A stretch of DNA of 64,000 bases from Puffinus mauretanicus (taxonomy: Eukaryota > Chordata > Aves > Procellariiformes > Procellariidae), in assembly GCA_023333565.1 (NCBI GenBank), contig JAJKFH010002480.1, positions 186,001-250,000 on the forward strand, given 5' to 3'. This document shows positions 38,501-48,900 of this stretch, piece by piece. Below the pieces are notes generated by a model. That model had not been told where the DNA came from, did no database searches, and was given only the letters and a program-made list of their open reading frames with translations. The number at the start of each line of letters is the position of its first letter. Position 1 is the first letter of the stretch. The position numbers and the translations under genes are program-made.

Positions 38501-41500
38501 AAAAGGTTTTGTTGCAGAAATAAATTATTTTCTACTCCAGAAGTAGGCACATCTGCAATCCTGTCTACCTGCAGGTTTTGGTAGCATACAGGGACCAACA
38601 TTTCTTAAAAAAACAAAATGGTGTTACCACAGTCTCTAGAATTTCTTTCCACAAATGCACAGCAGTTGTTCTAACTTTTTCCTATGACAAGCTCTCCTTT
38701 TCCACTTCTGCTTGGTCAGAGTTTCCAAACGATAACATGAATTGGCTTGAGGCATATATTTCCCAAACAGACGATTCTCCTTCACTGGAAACTGAGCACT
38801 CTGGCTCAAAATACACACATTTGTGCAAAGCAATTCCTGGTACTGCAACTCTCATTCAGAGATCATTCTCACAACCTCAGCTTTCAGGTCAGTACGTCCA
38901 TTAAGCTCAAAAAAAAGTCAAAATAGCTTCTGCTTTCTGAACTTTACAGGCAGCAATCTTTATACTTTAATACGAACGCCAATGGCTACAGCACAACAGA
39001 CATGCAGAGTCAAACTAGATCCAAAAATATATATTTTTTTTCCTCAAAGCCCCAAATTCCTAATTCTTCAGGCCAAGATTTACATCTTGTCAGTAAGACT
39101 TTAACTAGTTTGCCAAAATCACTTTGGCAAAAGCATTTTCTCCTATGATTTAGTTACAATATAAGAAATTAAAAATAACGTTTAGGCAACAAGCTTCATT
39201 CATTATATCACAGATATAACTGTTCAGGTGAATAAAATTGCTTTGGATGTGTATTTATCTACCACAATAGTGGCTATGAGGTAGCTAGAATTATTTTAAA
39301 TTTCAAGCCCCTGAAATCTCCCAGTATTTTAGAAAATTTTTTTGTTATTGAAAAATTGTCAGGAACAACTTTGTGACTGTTAACTTTAAGTGCTGAAGTT
39401 TTACCAACTTGCCAGTGATGCAATGCATCACTCTTTTATTTTGCAGATTTATTTAATGAAAGAAGCAGACACCAAAAAAAGGGCAGCTCACAGTTGCGTT
39501 ACAAGATCGCCTGCTGCTTGTGGAAGCAAATCTTCTATTGATTTCACTGGGAGTGATGCTTGTACAAGCAGGATGGAATCGTTTAGAGGGATAACAAAGA
39601 ATCTGTGCTTCATGCTGCTTATCTAACCACCAAACTCTGTTTTTCAGTCCCTGCTCTCCTTTCAGTGTTATGTGGTGTAGAACAAGAAGCATTCTTTCAA
39701 ACCTATGTGTCTGAAGTTAAAAAAACACTTAAAAATTTCTTTTATAACGTGTAATATGTATATAAAGACGTGGACATGTGATTACTTGAAAGAGTTGTAC
39801 TGCCCAAGCATTTTTGCAAGGTTTGAGAACCCTGCCCTCCCGCACCAGGGTCTGTACTAACTAGCCTGCTGGTCAGTGGTAACTACACACAGATGACATT
39901 CTTGCAGACAATTATAGCCAAAGCAGTGGAGGATCCGTATGTATTTAAAAAACAACCAACTAACCAGTTTGCCCTGCCCCCTCCAACCCTACAAACCCAA
40001 AACTTTTAGATCTCATTCATACAGTGGTAAAAAAGTTAGACTCTGGACAATATGGGCAGAGGAAGAGGGTATCAGGATGCCCTTGACATTTCCTCCATAA
40101 AATAAATTCAATGGGAGAAAATCTGCTTCATACTGAGACACCCATGAACCTGAATGGATCAGGACTTCATCTTACTTCCTCTATTTGAACCATTTTTATC
40201 ACTACTGAGAATACAGTAAGGACAAAAGACAATTCAGGATAAACATAATTTTTAACAGACAGAAGGTAGAACAGAATTTTGCCCTCTTCGTAAGTCCTCG
40301 TAAGGTGAGGAAAAGGAAAGTAATCAACCAAAATCAACCAATGTATGCTAAGGAAAATAGAACATCGCTCTTTCCTCTTCCCTGTAAGATTAAGAAGAAA
40401 TCCATTAGGACTCCTGATACTCAAAAAACTACCCTCACTTTCAGGACCTGAAGAAACATCTGATGGATTTTATGAAAATAACGACAAAAACCTGTCTCTC
40501 ATCAACATCAACATCTTCTCTACTATTCCATATTACCCATTTAGGGGGTTCCCTCAGAACATGGGAAAATTTCAAAGGGTTCAATCTCTTATATGGCATA
40601 CGCACACAAGAAAAATCCCGCCACTTCTTCCAGTGAATTGACTCACAGGAAACGAATTAAAATTGATTGAATTTCTCACAGCATCTGTGAGTTTACATGT
40701 TCTTATTACCCCCTTGCTTTTAATTTTGAAGGTCAGCTTAGAATATATTAAAAAAGTTTAAAAAACAAATGGTTCTTTTCACAGTCAACACTGATTATCC
40801 ACTGCCTTCTGCTCACACAACTTTAACTCATAGGTTATGTGCTGCGAGGTCCTCAGTACCTCACTCTACTAGACAAAAAAGGGATTAGGTTATAACTAAC
40901 TTTTTCAGGAGTTTCTTACAAAACTTTGATTCCCAAAATATTGGTTCCAGCTCTTCAGAAAGTTTCAGTACACAAAGGTCGGGAGGTGTCCTATTTCTTT
41001 TTTTTTTTCTTTGTGATTCATGGTGGAGGTGATTAGCTAGCAGACGAATTTTTCTTGGACCCTATTTCTACCTTCCATATGATGAACTGATTAGTTCCCA
41101 TGGAAGAAAAGGCAGTACAAATAACCATACTAATCGCTAGAGTTCAGAAAGTTAGCCTTTTACAATCTCAAACTACTGCGTATCCAGGAAATCCTGCCAG
41201 ACAGTCACTGTTTGCAAATGGTTGGGAAATGTGATCCTTTGCCATGAAAAACAGATGAAAAGCAGGATCTGGTTAAAAGACCGAGTCTTTGCCCAAACAA
41301 AACCTTTCCAAAATAAAGAAACAATGTCTGGTAGCTGACAGTTGACCTCAACTGAGGAAGGGTGACAGTTCTGCATTGGTGCTCTCTATACGTAATTTGA
41401 GAATTTTAAAATGAGGTCAGAATTTCAAATAAGATTTAGCTGAACATAAGGAATTGCTGTCAATTCTGACACTGTAGTAATATTCTGATCAAACGTAGTC

Positions 41501-42172
41501 TATTTGAAAGGAAATCTGTCTTAAAATTTAAGTACAAATGTGGACAAGCAAGACTTCCCTTAAGCTGAGAATAACGTTTAAAAATATCAGACATTTAACA
41601 ATGTAGGTGCATCTCACCGATTTACAATGGGGTGCACTGTTCAATTAGAAGTACAAGTACACGCTTTTTTGAGGATTACTGGTACAAGCATGAGAAGTTG
41701 TGTACATCTCAAAGGAATATACTGTGCTGTATTTAAAAGGAATAATGCTGTGTTATTGAAGCAGAACATATTAACTACATTATCAGCAGTTTAGACGCAG
41801 GCCCTAAGCCTATTTATTTAGTAATGCAAAAGAGAGTGACTGATCAGGTAATGTTTAACCTACGCATTAAACCTGGCTAACAAATATAATTTTGGGGCAG
41901 GGGGAAGAGAAAGAGGCTTGCTATCCTCAGAAAAGGTGTGACTATATTTTTAGTATTAGAATGTTGTACCATAACTATGAAAAATGCTGACATTGATTGA
42001 AAAAAAAACATTAAAAAGGCATGTCATGGAATGCTGTATGATTTCCTAATAAACCATTTAAAATCTAGTATCTAAAATCTGATCTTTAAAAGCTAGTAGG
42101 AATGAAGTATTTTAGACCAGGAAAACAGTCTCCCTGTATTTCAGTTGGACTTACTAAATAAATGTGGAATTA
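23578..42172. other. Long intron stretch without recognised genes or complete mobile elements
   Basis: About 18.6 kb of AT-rich sequence. The largest frames (26559-26933 -, 38578-38904 +, 40345-40641 +) lack recognisable domains, and none has splice signals that I could defend. There are simple-sequence runs: AAAAC repeats at 25169-25191 and an AAAC-rich run near 37983-38003. Somewhat GC-richer patches lie near 26180-26480, 28880-29090, 33120-33480 and 35900-36240. Their nature is unknown, and they could be conserved non-coding elements or old repeats. I found no exon of the WWTR1 N-terminal coding part, which should be GC-rich. Confidence 0.5.
25169..25191 (+). repeat. (AAAAC)n simple repeat
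   Basis: Four to five tandem AAAAC units in AT-rich intron. Confidence 0.85.
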
Positions 42173-42240
42173 TTTCATAGAAATATAGAATATCCTGAGT
42201 TAGAAGGGACTGACGAGGATCATCAAGTCCAACTCCTGAC
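42173..42240 (-). mobile_element. 3' end of an antisense CR1, left part of a copy split by an ERV
   Basis: The plus strand reads TCATAGAAATATAGAATATC then CTGAGTTAGAAGGGACTGAC and ATCAAGTCCAACTCCTGAC, which is the reverse complement of a CR1 3' end. The CR1 sequence breaks off at about 42240 where retroviral pol begins. The expected continuation (ACAGGACAACCTA...) resumes at 45548, after the LTR. The two parts are therefore one CR1 interrupted by the ERV. Confidence 0.88.
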
Positions 42241-42966
42241 TCCATTTGCCATGGACTGATCCACACTGCACTGGAACAGGGTGAGGCTCCAGAACACCTG
42301 CAATACATTGATGACATCATCGTATGGGGCAACACAGCAGAAGAAGTTCTTGAGAAAGGGAAGAAAATAATTCAAATCCTTCTGAAATCTGGTTTTGCCA
42401 TAAAACAAAGTAAGGTCAAGGGACCTGCACAGGAGATCCAGTTTTTAGGAATAAAATGGCAAGATGGACGTCATCAGATCCCAACAGATGTGATCAACAA
42501 AATAACAGCCATGTCCCCACCAACTAGCAAAAAGGAAACACAAGCTTTCTTAGGCGTTGTGGGTTTTTGGAGAATGCATATTCCAGATTACAGTCAGATC
42601 GTAAGCCCTCTCTATCAAGTGACCAGGAAGAAGAACGACTTCAAATGGGGCCCTGAGCAACGACAAGCCTTTGAACAAATTAAACAGGAGATAGTTCAGG
42701 CAGTAGCCCTTGGGCCAGTCCGGGCAGGACAAGATGTAAAGAATGTGCTCTACACCGCAGCCGGGGAGAATGGCCCTACCTGGAGCCTCTGGCAGAAAGC
42801 ACCAGGGGAGACTCGAGGTCGACCCTTAGGGTTCTGGAGTCGGGGATCCAGAGGATCCGAGGCCCGCTACACTCCAACTGAGAAGGAGATATTGGCAGCA
42901 TATGAAGGGGTTCGAGCTGCTTCGGAGGTGGTTGGTACTGAAGCACAGCTCCTCCTGGCACCCTGA
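42241..42966 (+). pseudogene. pol: ERV pol remnant, part 1: RT palm C-terminal part, thumb and connection
   Basis: One reading frame is open from the truncated left edge (about 42241) to a TGA at 42964-42966. It holds the catalytic YIDD box at 42304-42315, followed by IIVWG, which marks retroviral RT palm motif C. Then come FLGIKW (palm/thumb boundary), SPPTSKKETQAFLGVVGFWR (thumb, typical of retroviral pol) and a connection region with TPTEKEILAAYEGV. The N-terminal half of RT, including the first catalytic Asp motif, is absent because the element is truncated. No ATG precedes the YIDD box, so this is a fragment of a polyprotein and not a gene with its own start. The terminating TGA lies where a C-to-T change at a CpG could convert an Arg codon. 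The same frame continues in part 2, so no frameshift separates them. Confidence 0.92.
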
Positions 42967-43098
42967 CTGCCGGTGCTGGGCTGGATGTTCAAAGGGAGGG
43001 TCCCCTCTACACATCATGCAACCGATGCTACGTGGAGTAAGTGGGTCGCATTGATCACACAACGGGCCTGAATAGGAAACCCCAGTCGCCCAGGAATC

Positions 43099-44556
43099 TT
43101 GGAGGTGATCACGAACTGGCCAGAAGGCAAAGATTTTGGAATATCCCCAGAGGAGGAGGTGACGCGTGCTGAAGAGGCCCCACTGTATAATAAACTACCA
43201 GAAAACGAGAAGCAATACGCCCTGTTCACCGATGGGTCCTGTCGCCTTGTGGGAAAACATTGGAGGTGGAAAGCTGCGGTATGGAATCCTATACGCCAAG
43301 TTGCAGAAACTGCTGAAGGAGAAGGTGAATCGAGCCAGTTTGCAGAGGTGAAAGCCATCCAGCTGGCCTTGGACATTGCTGAACGAGAAAAATGGCCAGT
43401 ACTTTATCTCTATACTGACTCATGGATGGTGGCAAATGCCCTGTGGGGGTGGTTGCAGCAGTGGAAGCAGAACAACTGGCAGCGCAGAGGTAAACCCATC
43501 TGGGCTGCCGCATTGTGGCAAGATATTGCTGCCCGGGTAGAGAACCTGGCTGTAAAAGTACGTCACGTAGATGCTCACGTGCCCAAGAGTCGGGCCACTG
43601 AGGAACATCAAAATAACCAGCAGGTGGACCAGGCTGCTAAGATTGAAGTGGCTCAGGTGGATTTGGACTGGCAACATAAGGGTGAATTATTTATAGCTCG
43701 GTGGGCCCATGACGCGTCAGGCCATCAAGGAAGAGATGCAACGTATAGATGGGCTCGTGATCGAGGGGTGGACTTAACCATGGACGCTATTGCACAGGTT
43801 ATCCACGAATGTGAAACGTGCGCTGCAATCAAACAAGCCAAGCGAGTAAAGCCTCTTTGGTATGGAGAACGATGGTTGAAATATAAATATGGGGAGGCCT
43901 GGCAGATTGATTATATCACACTCCCACAAACTCGACACGGTAAGCGCTATGTGCTCACCATGGTGGAAGCAACCACCGGATGGCTGGAAACATACCCTGT
44001 GCCCCATGCCACTGCCCGGAACACCATCCTGGGTCTTGAAAAGCAAGTCCTGTGGCGACATGGCACCCCAGAAAGAATTGAGTCAGACAACGGGACTCAC
44101 TTCCGAAACACTCTCATAGACACCTGGGCCAAAGAGCATGGCATTGAGTGGGTCTATCACATCCCCTACCATGCACCAGCCTCTGGGAAAATCGAACGAT
44201 ACAATGGACTGCTAAAGACTACGCTGAGAGCAATGGGTGGTGGGACATTCAAGCATTGGGACACACATTTAGCAAAGGCCACCTGGTTAGTCAATACCAG
44301 GGGATCTGCCAATCGAGCTGGCCCTGCCCAATCAAGACTCTTACGTACTGTAGATGGCGATAAAGTCCCTGTCGTGCACATAAGAAATATGCTGGGAAAG
44401 ACAGTCTGGGTTACTCCTGCCTCTGGCAAGGGAAAACCCATTCGTGGGATTGCTTTTGCTCAAGGACCTGGGTACACTTGGTGGGTGATGCGAAAGGATG
44501 GGGAGGTCCGGTGTGTACCTCAAGGGGATTTGATTTTGGGTGAAAACAGCCAATGA
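43099..44556 (+). pseudogene. pol: ERV pol remnant, part 2: RNase H and integrase, 485 codons uninterrupted
   Basis: Residues are counted from 43099, after in-frame TGA codons at 42964 and 43069. RNase H shows its acidic residues: D45 in FTDGS, E83 in FAEVKA, D107 in YTDSW, D158 in HVDAH. Integrase shows an HHCC zinc-binding module (H204, H209, C238, C241) and a D,D(35)E catalytic core: D271 in WQIDYI, D330 in ESDNGTHF, E366 in GKIERYNG. A C-terminal DNA-binding region follows (around 430-480, ending QGDLILGENSQ*). RNase H would degrade the RNA of the RNA:DNA hybrid and integrase would join viral DNA to host DNA. All expected catalytic residues of both domains are present, yet the domains are cut off from an intact polyprotein by truncation and nonsense codons. 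No promoter for this piece is seen. Confidence 0.93.
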
Positions 44557-44884
44557 ACTGAATTTTGATGTCAACTGTTACATGATATTGTATATCATTA
44601 TTTCTATGATATAGCAGTGGTATAGCAGTGAAAATCACCCAGATTAGTGAAGAATGAACTAACTCCGATGAAACCGAGCGAAGTGCAACGATGATAGAAC
44701 TGGACGAGCGCAGCAGTACCGAAATGAGAACTGGCTTCAGGATGCAACAGCCCAACACCGCACACCATCTCTTCGGCCCTGAAAGACTGTTATAACAGAT
44801 GGAGCCCAAAGTCATGGACTAAATGAACTCAGTGGACATTTTAGAGGGATAGTCCATAGACCAAGGGAATGATATCTGTGTGTG

Positions 44885-44912
44885 CATATATATATATATA
44901 TGTGTATATATA
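44885..44912 (+). repeat. (TA)n/(TG)n microsatellite
   Basis: Alternating TA units broken by TGTG inside the ERV 3' non-coding region. Confidence 0.85.
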
Positions 44913-44984
44913 AAGAAAGATAGTGGTGGTTAATTGAAATGTATTAAAAAAAGATGTGAGACCTAAGCACGACGTAAATGGTAC

Positions 44985-45000
44985 GGAATAAGGGGTAGAT
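44985..45000 (+). other. Candidate polypurine tract of the ERV
   Basis: GGAATAAGGGGTAGAT, nearly all purine, ends two bases before the TG that starts the LTR. The position fits a retroviral polypurine tract, though it is interrupted by T residues. Confidence 0.5.
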
Positions 45001-45002
45001 AC

Positions 45003-45547
45003 TGTCCTGGTTTCGGCTGGGATAGGGTTAAATTTCTTCCTAGTGCTGTGTTTTGGATTTAGTATGAGGAGAATGTTGATAACACACTGATGTTTTCAGT
45101 TGTTGCTAAGTGCCCTCCTAGTCCAAGGACAGCTCCCGTGCCTACTGACTGAGCTAGGTACACAAGATGGGAGGGAACATAATCAGGACAGCCAGCCCAG
45201 CTGGCTAATGGGGTATTCCATACCATGTGACGTCATGCTCAGCATATAAGGCTGGGTGAAGAAGAAGGGGGGGGATTGATGGCTTTGTCTTCCCAAGTAA
45301 CGCGTGATGGAGCCCTGCTTTCCTGGCGATGGCTGAACACCTGCCTGCCGATGGGAAGTGGTGAATGAATTCCTTGTTTTGCTTTGCTTGCGTGTGCGGC
45401 TTTTGCTTTCCCTATTAAACTGTCTTTATCTCAACCCACGAGTTTTTCTCACTTCTACCCTTCTGATTCTCTCCCCCATCCCATCCGGCGGGGGGGGTGA
45501 GCGAGCAGCTGCGTGGTATTTGGCTGCTGCCAGGTTAAACCACGACA
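45003..45547 (+). mobile_element. 3' LTR of the ERV
   Basis: Starts TGTCCTGGTTTCGGCTGGGA and ends GGTTAAACCACGACA, i.e. TG...CA termini, 545 bp. A TATA box (ATATAAG, 45244-45250) and an ATTAAA polyadenylation signal (45414-45419) lie in the expected order for U3-R-U5. A homopolymer of G occurs near 45490. The base after the LTR continues the interrupted CR1. It could drive transcription rightward into the CR1 remnant, but nothing in the sequence shows that it does. Confidence 0.93.
45244..45250 (+). promoter_or_regulatory. TATA box in the ERV 3' LTR
   Basis: ATATAAG about 240 bp into the LTR, followed by a GC-richer segment. A matching TAATAAA sits at the same relative place in the antisense LTR at 7331-7337. 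Confidence 0.6.
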
Positions 45548-45920
45548 ACAGGACAACCTAAAAGTTCAACCAGGTATCTGAGAGTCGTCCAAATGGTTCT
45601 TGAACAACAACAGGCTTGAGGCCATGACCACTTCCCTGGGGAGCTTGTTCCAGTGTTTGACCACCCTCTCAGTGAAGAACTTTTTCCTAATATCCAGTCT
45701 GAACTTCCCTTGATAGAGCTTTATGCCATCCCCTTGCGTCCCATCCCCAGACACCAGGGAGAAGAGATCAGCACTCCCTCTGCTCCCCCCATGAGGAAGC
45801 TGTAGACAGCAATGAGGTCACCCCTCAGTCTCCTCCAAGCTGCACAAACCTAGTACCTTAGCTGTTCCTCCTCAGTCATGTCCTCTACTCCTTTCACCAC
45901 CTTTGTTGCCCTCCTCTACA
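45548..45920 (-). mobile_element. Antisense CR1, right part of the copy split by the ERV
   Basis: The plus strand reads ACAGGACAACCTAAAAGTTC, then GACCACTTCCCTGGGGAGCT, TGTTCCAGTGTTTGACCACC and GAGGTCACCCCTCAGTCTCC, the reverse complement of the CR1 ORF2 C-terminus. The minus-strand frame 45754-45566 reads [20 protein letters not shown]. With 42173-42240 it makes one 5'-truncated CR1 of about 440 bp. Confidence 0.93.
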
Positions 45921-48900
45921 ATTTCACATTGTAAGTACTTTTAATAGACCGTATTTTATTGAGTTCAAAGCCTTAAAACCCTTTATGGTCTTTAAAAAAA
46001 GGGCAAAGAATTTGTAGTATCCGAATTCAATGAAATAGTAAATGAAAATGAACCCTTGATCAAAAATAAACTACTAGGAGGCAAAAGAAACTTTGTGAGA
46101 ATGCAAATTAAGATTTGACCTACAAGAAGCTCTGTTATCTTAATGAAGATTCATGATGTTTTATTGACATACTGGAGGAGGAGAGGAATTAAAGCAGTTC
46201 TATTTAAAAATGTATCTGGTAAAATTTAACCATATGTTGGCACTGTCATCATTTATAATAATGAAAGTAATGCGATTATTATCTGACTGAGAGGTAAGAA
46301 CAATCACCTTCTATTTTTGTTTTCAGTTCAGCTTCTATCAGCTAACAAATCACAGAGTGTTTTTCTTTGGGTACAACTGAATTGTGACCAGAGATACACA
46401 TCAGATACGTGCCCCTAAAGCCACGACTACAATACTGATGAAGTCAAAGGGTACTGACATTACTGTCCTTGACACAGATAGTCGTCTTTGTTCTTGCATA
46501 TAATGAAGCCAGGGAGGGAATCGAATGATGCTATTTCCTTGTCCCATCAACCAGCCTCTGCATCAGGGGTCATACCAGACCAAGAGGAGTGGGAGGCCAC
46601 TTCAATATCTGGCCACTTATTAGCCCCTTATCTCCATTAGTAAAACGAGTAGCCGGAATGAGGACCTAACAGAAGACCAGCTCTCTGCTCCTACCAGGGA
46701 GGGAACCGAGTAACAGCTGAACAAGAGGAAGAATACAAGTAACTTGAGGGGCAGCCAACTGAACCACCAAAAAGGAGGGGAAAAATTATTTTCTACACTT
46801 CACTTTTAAAATCTGCTCTCGTCTCACTCATCTATGGGTTCAACTGACTGTACATGCTTTATTTTTACTTTCCAGTGTCACAGTATCTTCCACTACCAAG
46901 GATATTATTGTGCTGTTATTTCCACTGAAGTCAATGTCAGTACTTAGGCTAATTCCCGTTAGACAGACTACATCATACAATACAATCTTATGTACCAATT
47001 TGTTGACATAAAGCATATAAATAAAAACAGACAAGCACAGGAAAGAAACCAGAATTGCTGTTTTTTTCTAACGGCTTCCTGCTGCCACAAACTCCTGAAC
47101 CAGGGCAAGTGTGAAGCCATCCATCTTCTCTGGACCTTCCAGACTCTTAAGACATGAAAGTCAATAAATGACCTGAGACAAGTAACAACTTAGTATTTCC
47201 ATGTGATCATTGTTCCCCCCAAGCTTTTCTGTATTCTCTCTAGAAACACTGCAGCAATACTCTAGAAGTATGAACACACTAGACACAGAAAAAACCCCAC
47301 AATATTACACTCCAAGTCGTTTCTTACAGACATCATCTTCAAAAAGAGACAAGTGCATGTTTTTCTACTAAAGTTGAACATATGGAGAAAAAAACCAAAA
47401 CAGAACTTTTCTTCATGTTCAATGTAAAATAAACGTTACATGTTACGGCTTCTGCTGGGAACCCCTCGACTTACTAAACATCCTGCAGGTCACCCAGTTA
47501 CAGAGCTTGGCTTTGAAAGACTCAGCTGAAAAATAAAACACTATTTTGTGCCTGTAATTTACAAGACAGTTTTGTCACCCACAATTAAATGTTACCTTAA
47601 ATTAGGAATTTTTAAGTATACAGTTGCCTGACTGTGCCCACAAATCAGACAACCAGATTACGAATTCCTTTTTTATTTTACTAGAGGCACATCTGGAACC
47701 TCAAAGCTGGAGGAAAACTACAGATCCAATCATTGTTTCACAGGCAATCTCTCATAACTAGGAAAAGGACTGAACAGATCAGGAGAGGTTACAAGGCTAT
47801 CCATAACTCATCAAAGCTCACCAAAGGGCATCACAGAAACTCCAATGAGACGAGGGTATTTCTGTCTTCAGAACAAGTTCAATAGTGTGCAGTAAGGTAT
47901 GAGAACACATGAGAGGAGACGATGTAAAGCACCTAGATGTTTATTAACTGTGAAATTTTCATCATAGTGAATGAGTCAACAAGCCAGGGAAATAATACGC
48001 AAGAGCACAACTAAAGACAGCTTTAGCTGTCAAAATAAAGGGGTCAAAATAATGTTGCGCAGGGAAGTAAAAACTGGACCTAATAAAGCAGCAGGAAGCT
48101 TCACAGAAAAAATTAGTTAATGGGCGTGGTTACTATAAATATGAATGACAAAGGAGGGAGGCGGGAAAGATGGGTTGAGAAGTCGTAATTGTTCAGGCAC
48201 TAAATTGCTTGCAAGCTATACACAAATTTCAAGTCCCCTGATCTTTTTTCATGTAGAATGCATGTCTGGCCTCTGTTTCTAAAGAAGTGAGTTGCTAGCC
48301 ATCCAGCTTGCATTTTCCCCACAGCAAGAGTGTTCTCCAGCAGTTATGGAAATCAATTAATTAATTATCCCCTATATTAGGTAGCACTGGCTTACTTTTG
48401 TCTGTCTGTGAGCAGCTACATGGAAAATTTCTGATCAATACTTACACTTTTCTTTCATCTTTCTACAAAGGAAAAATCCTTGCTCATAGGGATCAGCTGT
48501 TTTCTCGCAGGTGCCAAATATCATGGACTTTAAACCAACACTTCAACTGATTTCAGTCAGTATTTTGCTTAGCGAGAGCCAAAACCACCAACTCTCATTA
48601 ACCCATTAAACAAATTCTTAATATTTTTATTAAAGATATAATCTAGACATGGCTATTCTACTGAACTCCCCTGTCTTATTTCTACTGAAGCAAATGACAA
48701 AACATCTATTGACTTCAGGGCAAGTAAGAAGTGTCATCTGCAGCAAGATAAAGCAGAGCATATCCAAGACGGTACTTTCTTCCTCTGGAGAAGTAATGCT
48801 TGTACCTTCTCAAGCAATAGGGCACTTGGAGGTGCAGCTCTTAGATGCACTGCAATTCCCAATAGCTAAAGGAACACTGAGAGTGCACTGCTGAATTATG

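Larger units (their letters stand above)
44557..45002 (+). other. ERV 3' non-coding region with TA/TG microsatellite and purine tract
   Basis: This stretch lies between the pol stop and the 3' LTR and has no frame of note. It includes a TATATA/TGTGTA simple repeat at 44885-44912 and a purine-rich GGAATAAGGGGTAGAT stretch just before the LTR, the position of the polypurine tract that primes plus-strand DNA synthesis. It is too short for an env gene. Confidence 0.7.
42241..45547 (+). mobile_element. 5'-truncated endogenous retrovirus (ERVL-like): partial pol, 3' non-coding region and 3' LTR
   Basis: The element is in plus orientation and inserted in an antisense CR1. It starts abruptly within reverse transcriptase, just upstream of the YIDD motif, and continues through connection, RNase H and integrase. 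After a roughly 446-bp non-coding region with a purine-rich tract it ends in a 545-bp LTR. The 5' LTR, leader, gag, protease and N-terminal RT are missing. There is no envelope gene between the pol stop and the LTR, as expected for ERVL-type (class III) elements. There is also no dUTPase, which many mammalian ERVL carry. Class III placement is an inference from the layout and LTR type. An RT-based tree would decide it. Confidence 0.93.

Noticed and set aside
43014..44815. Several minus-strand frames of 75-134 codons
   Set aside because: Shadows of the ERV pol frame on the plus strand.
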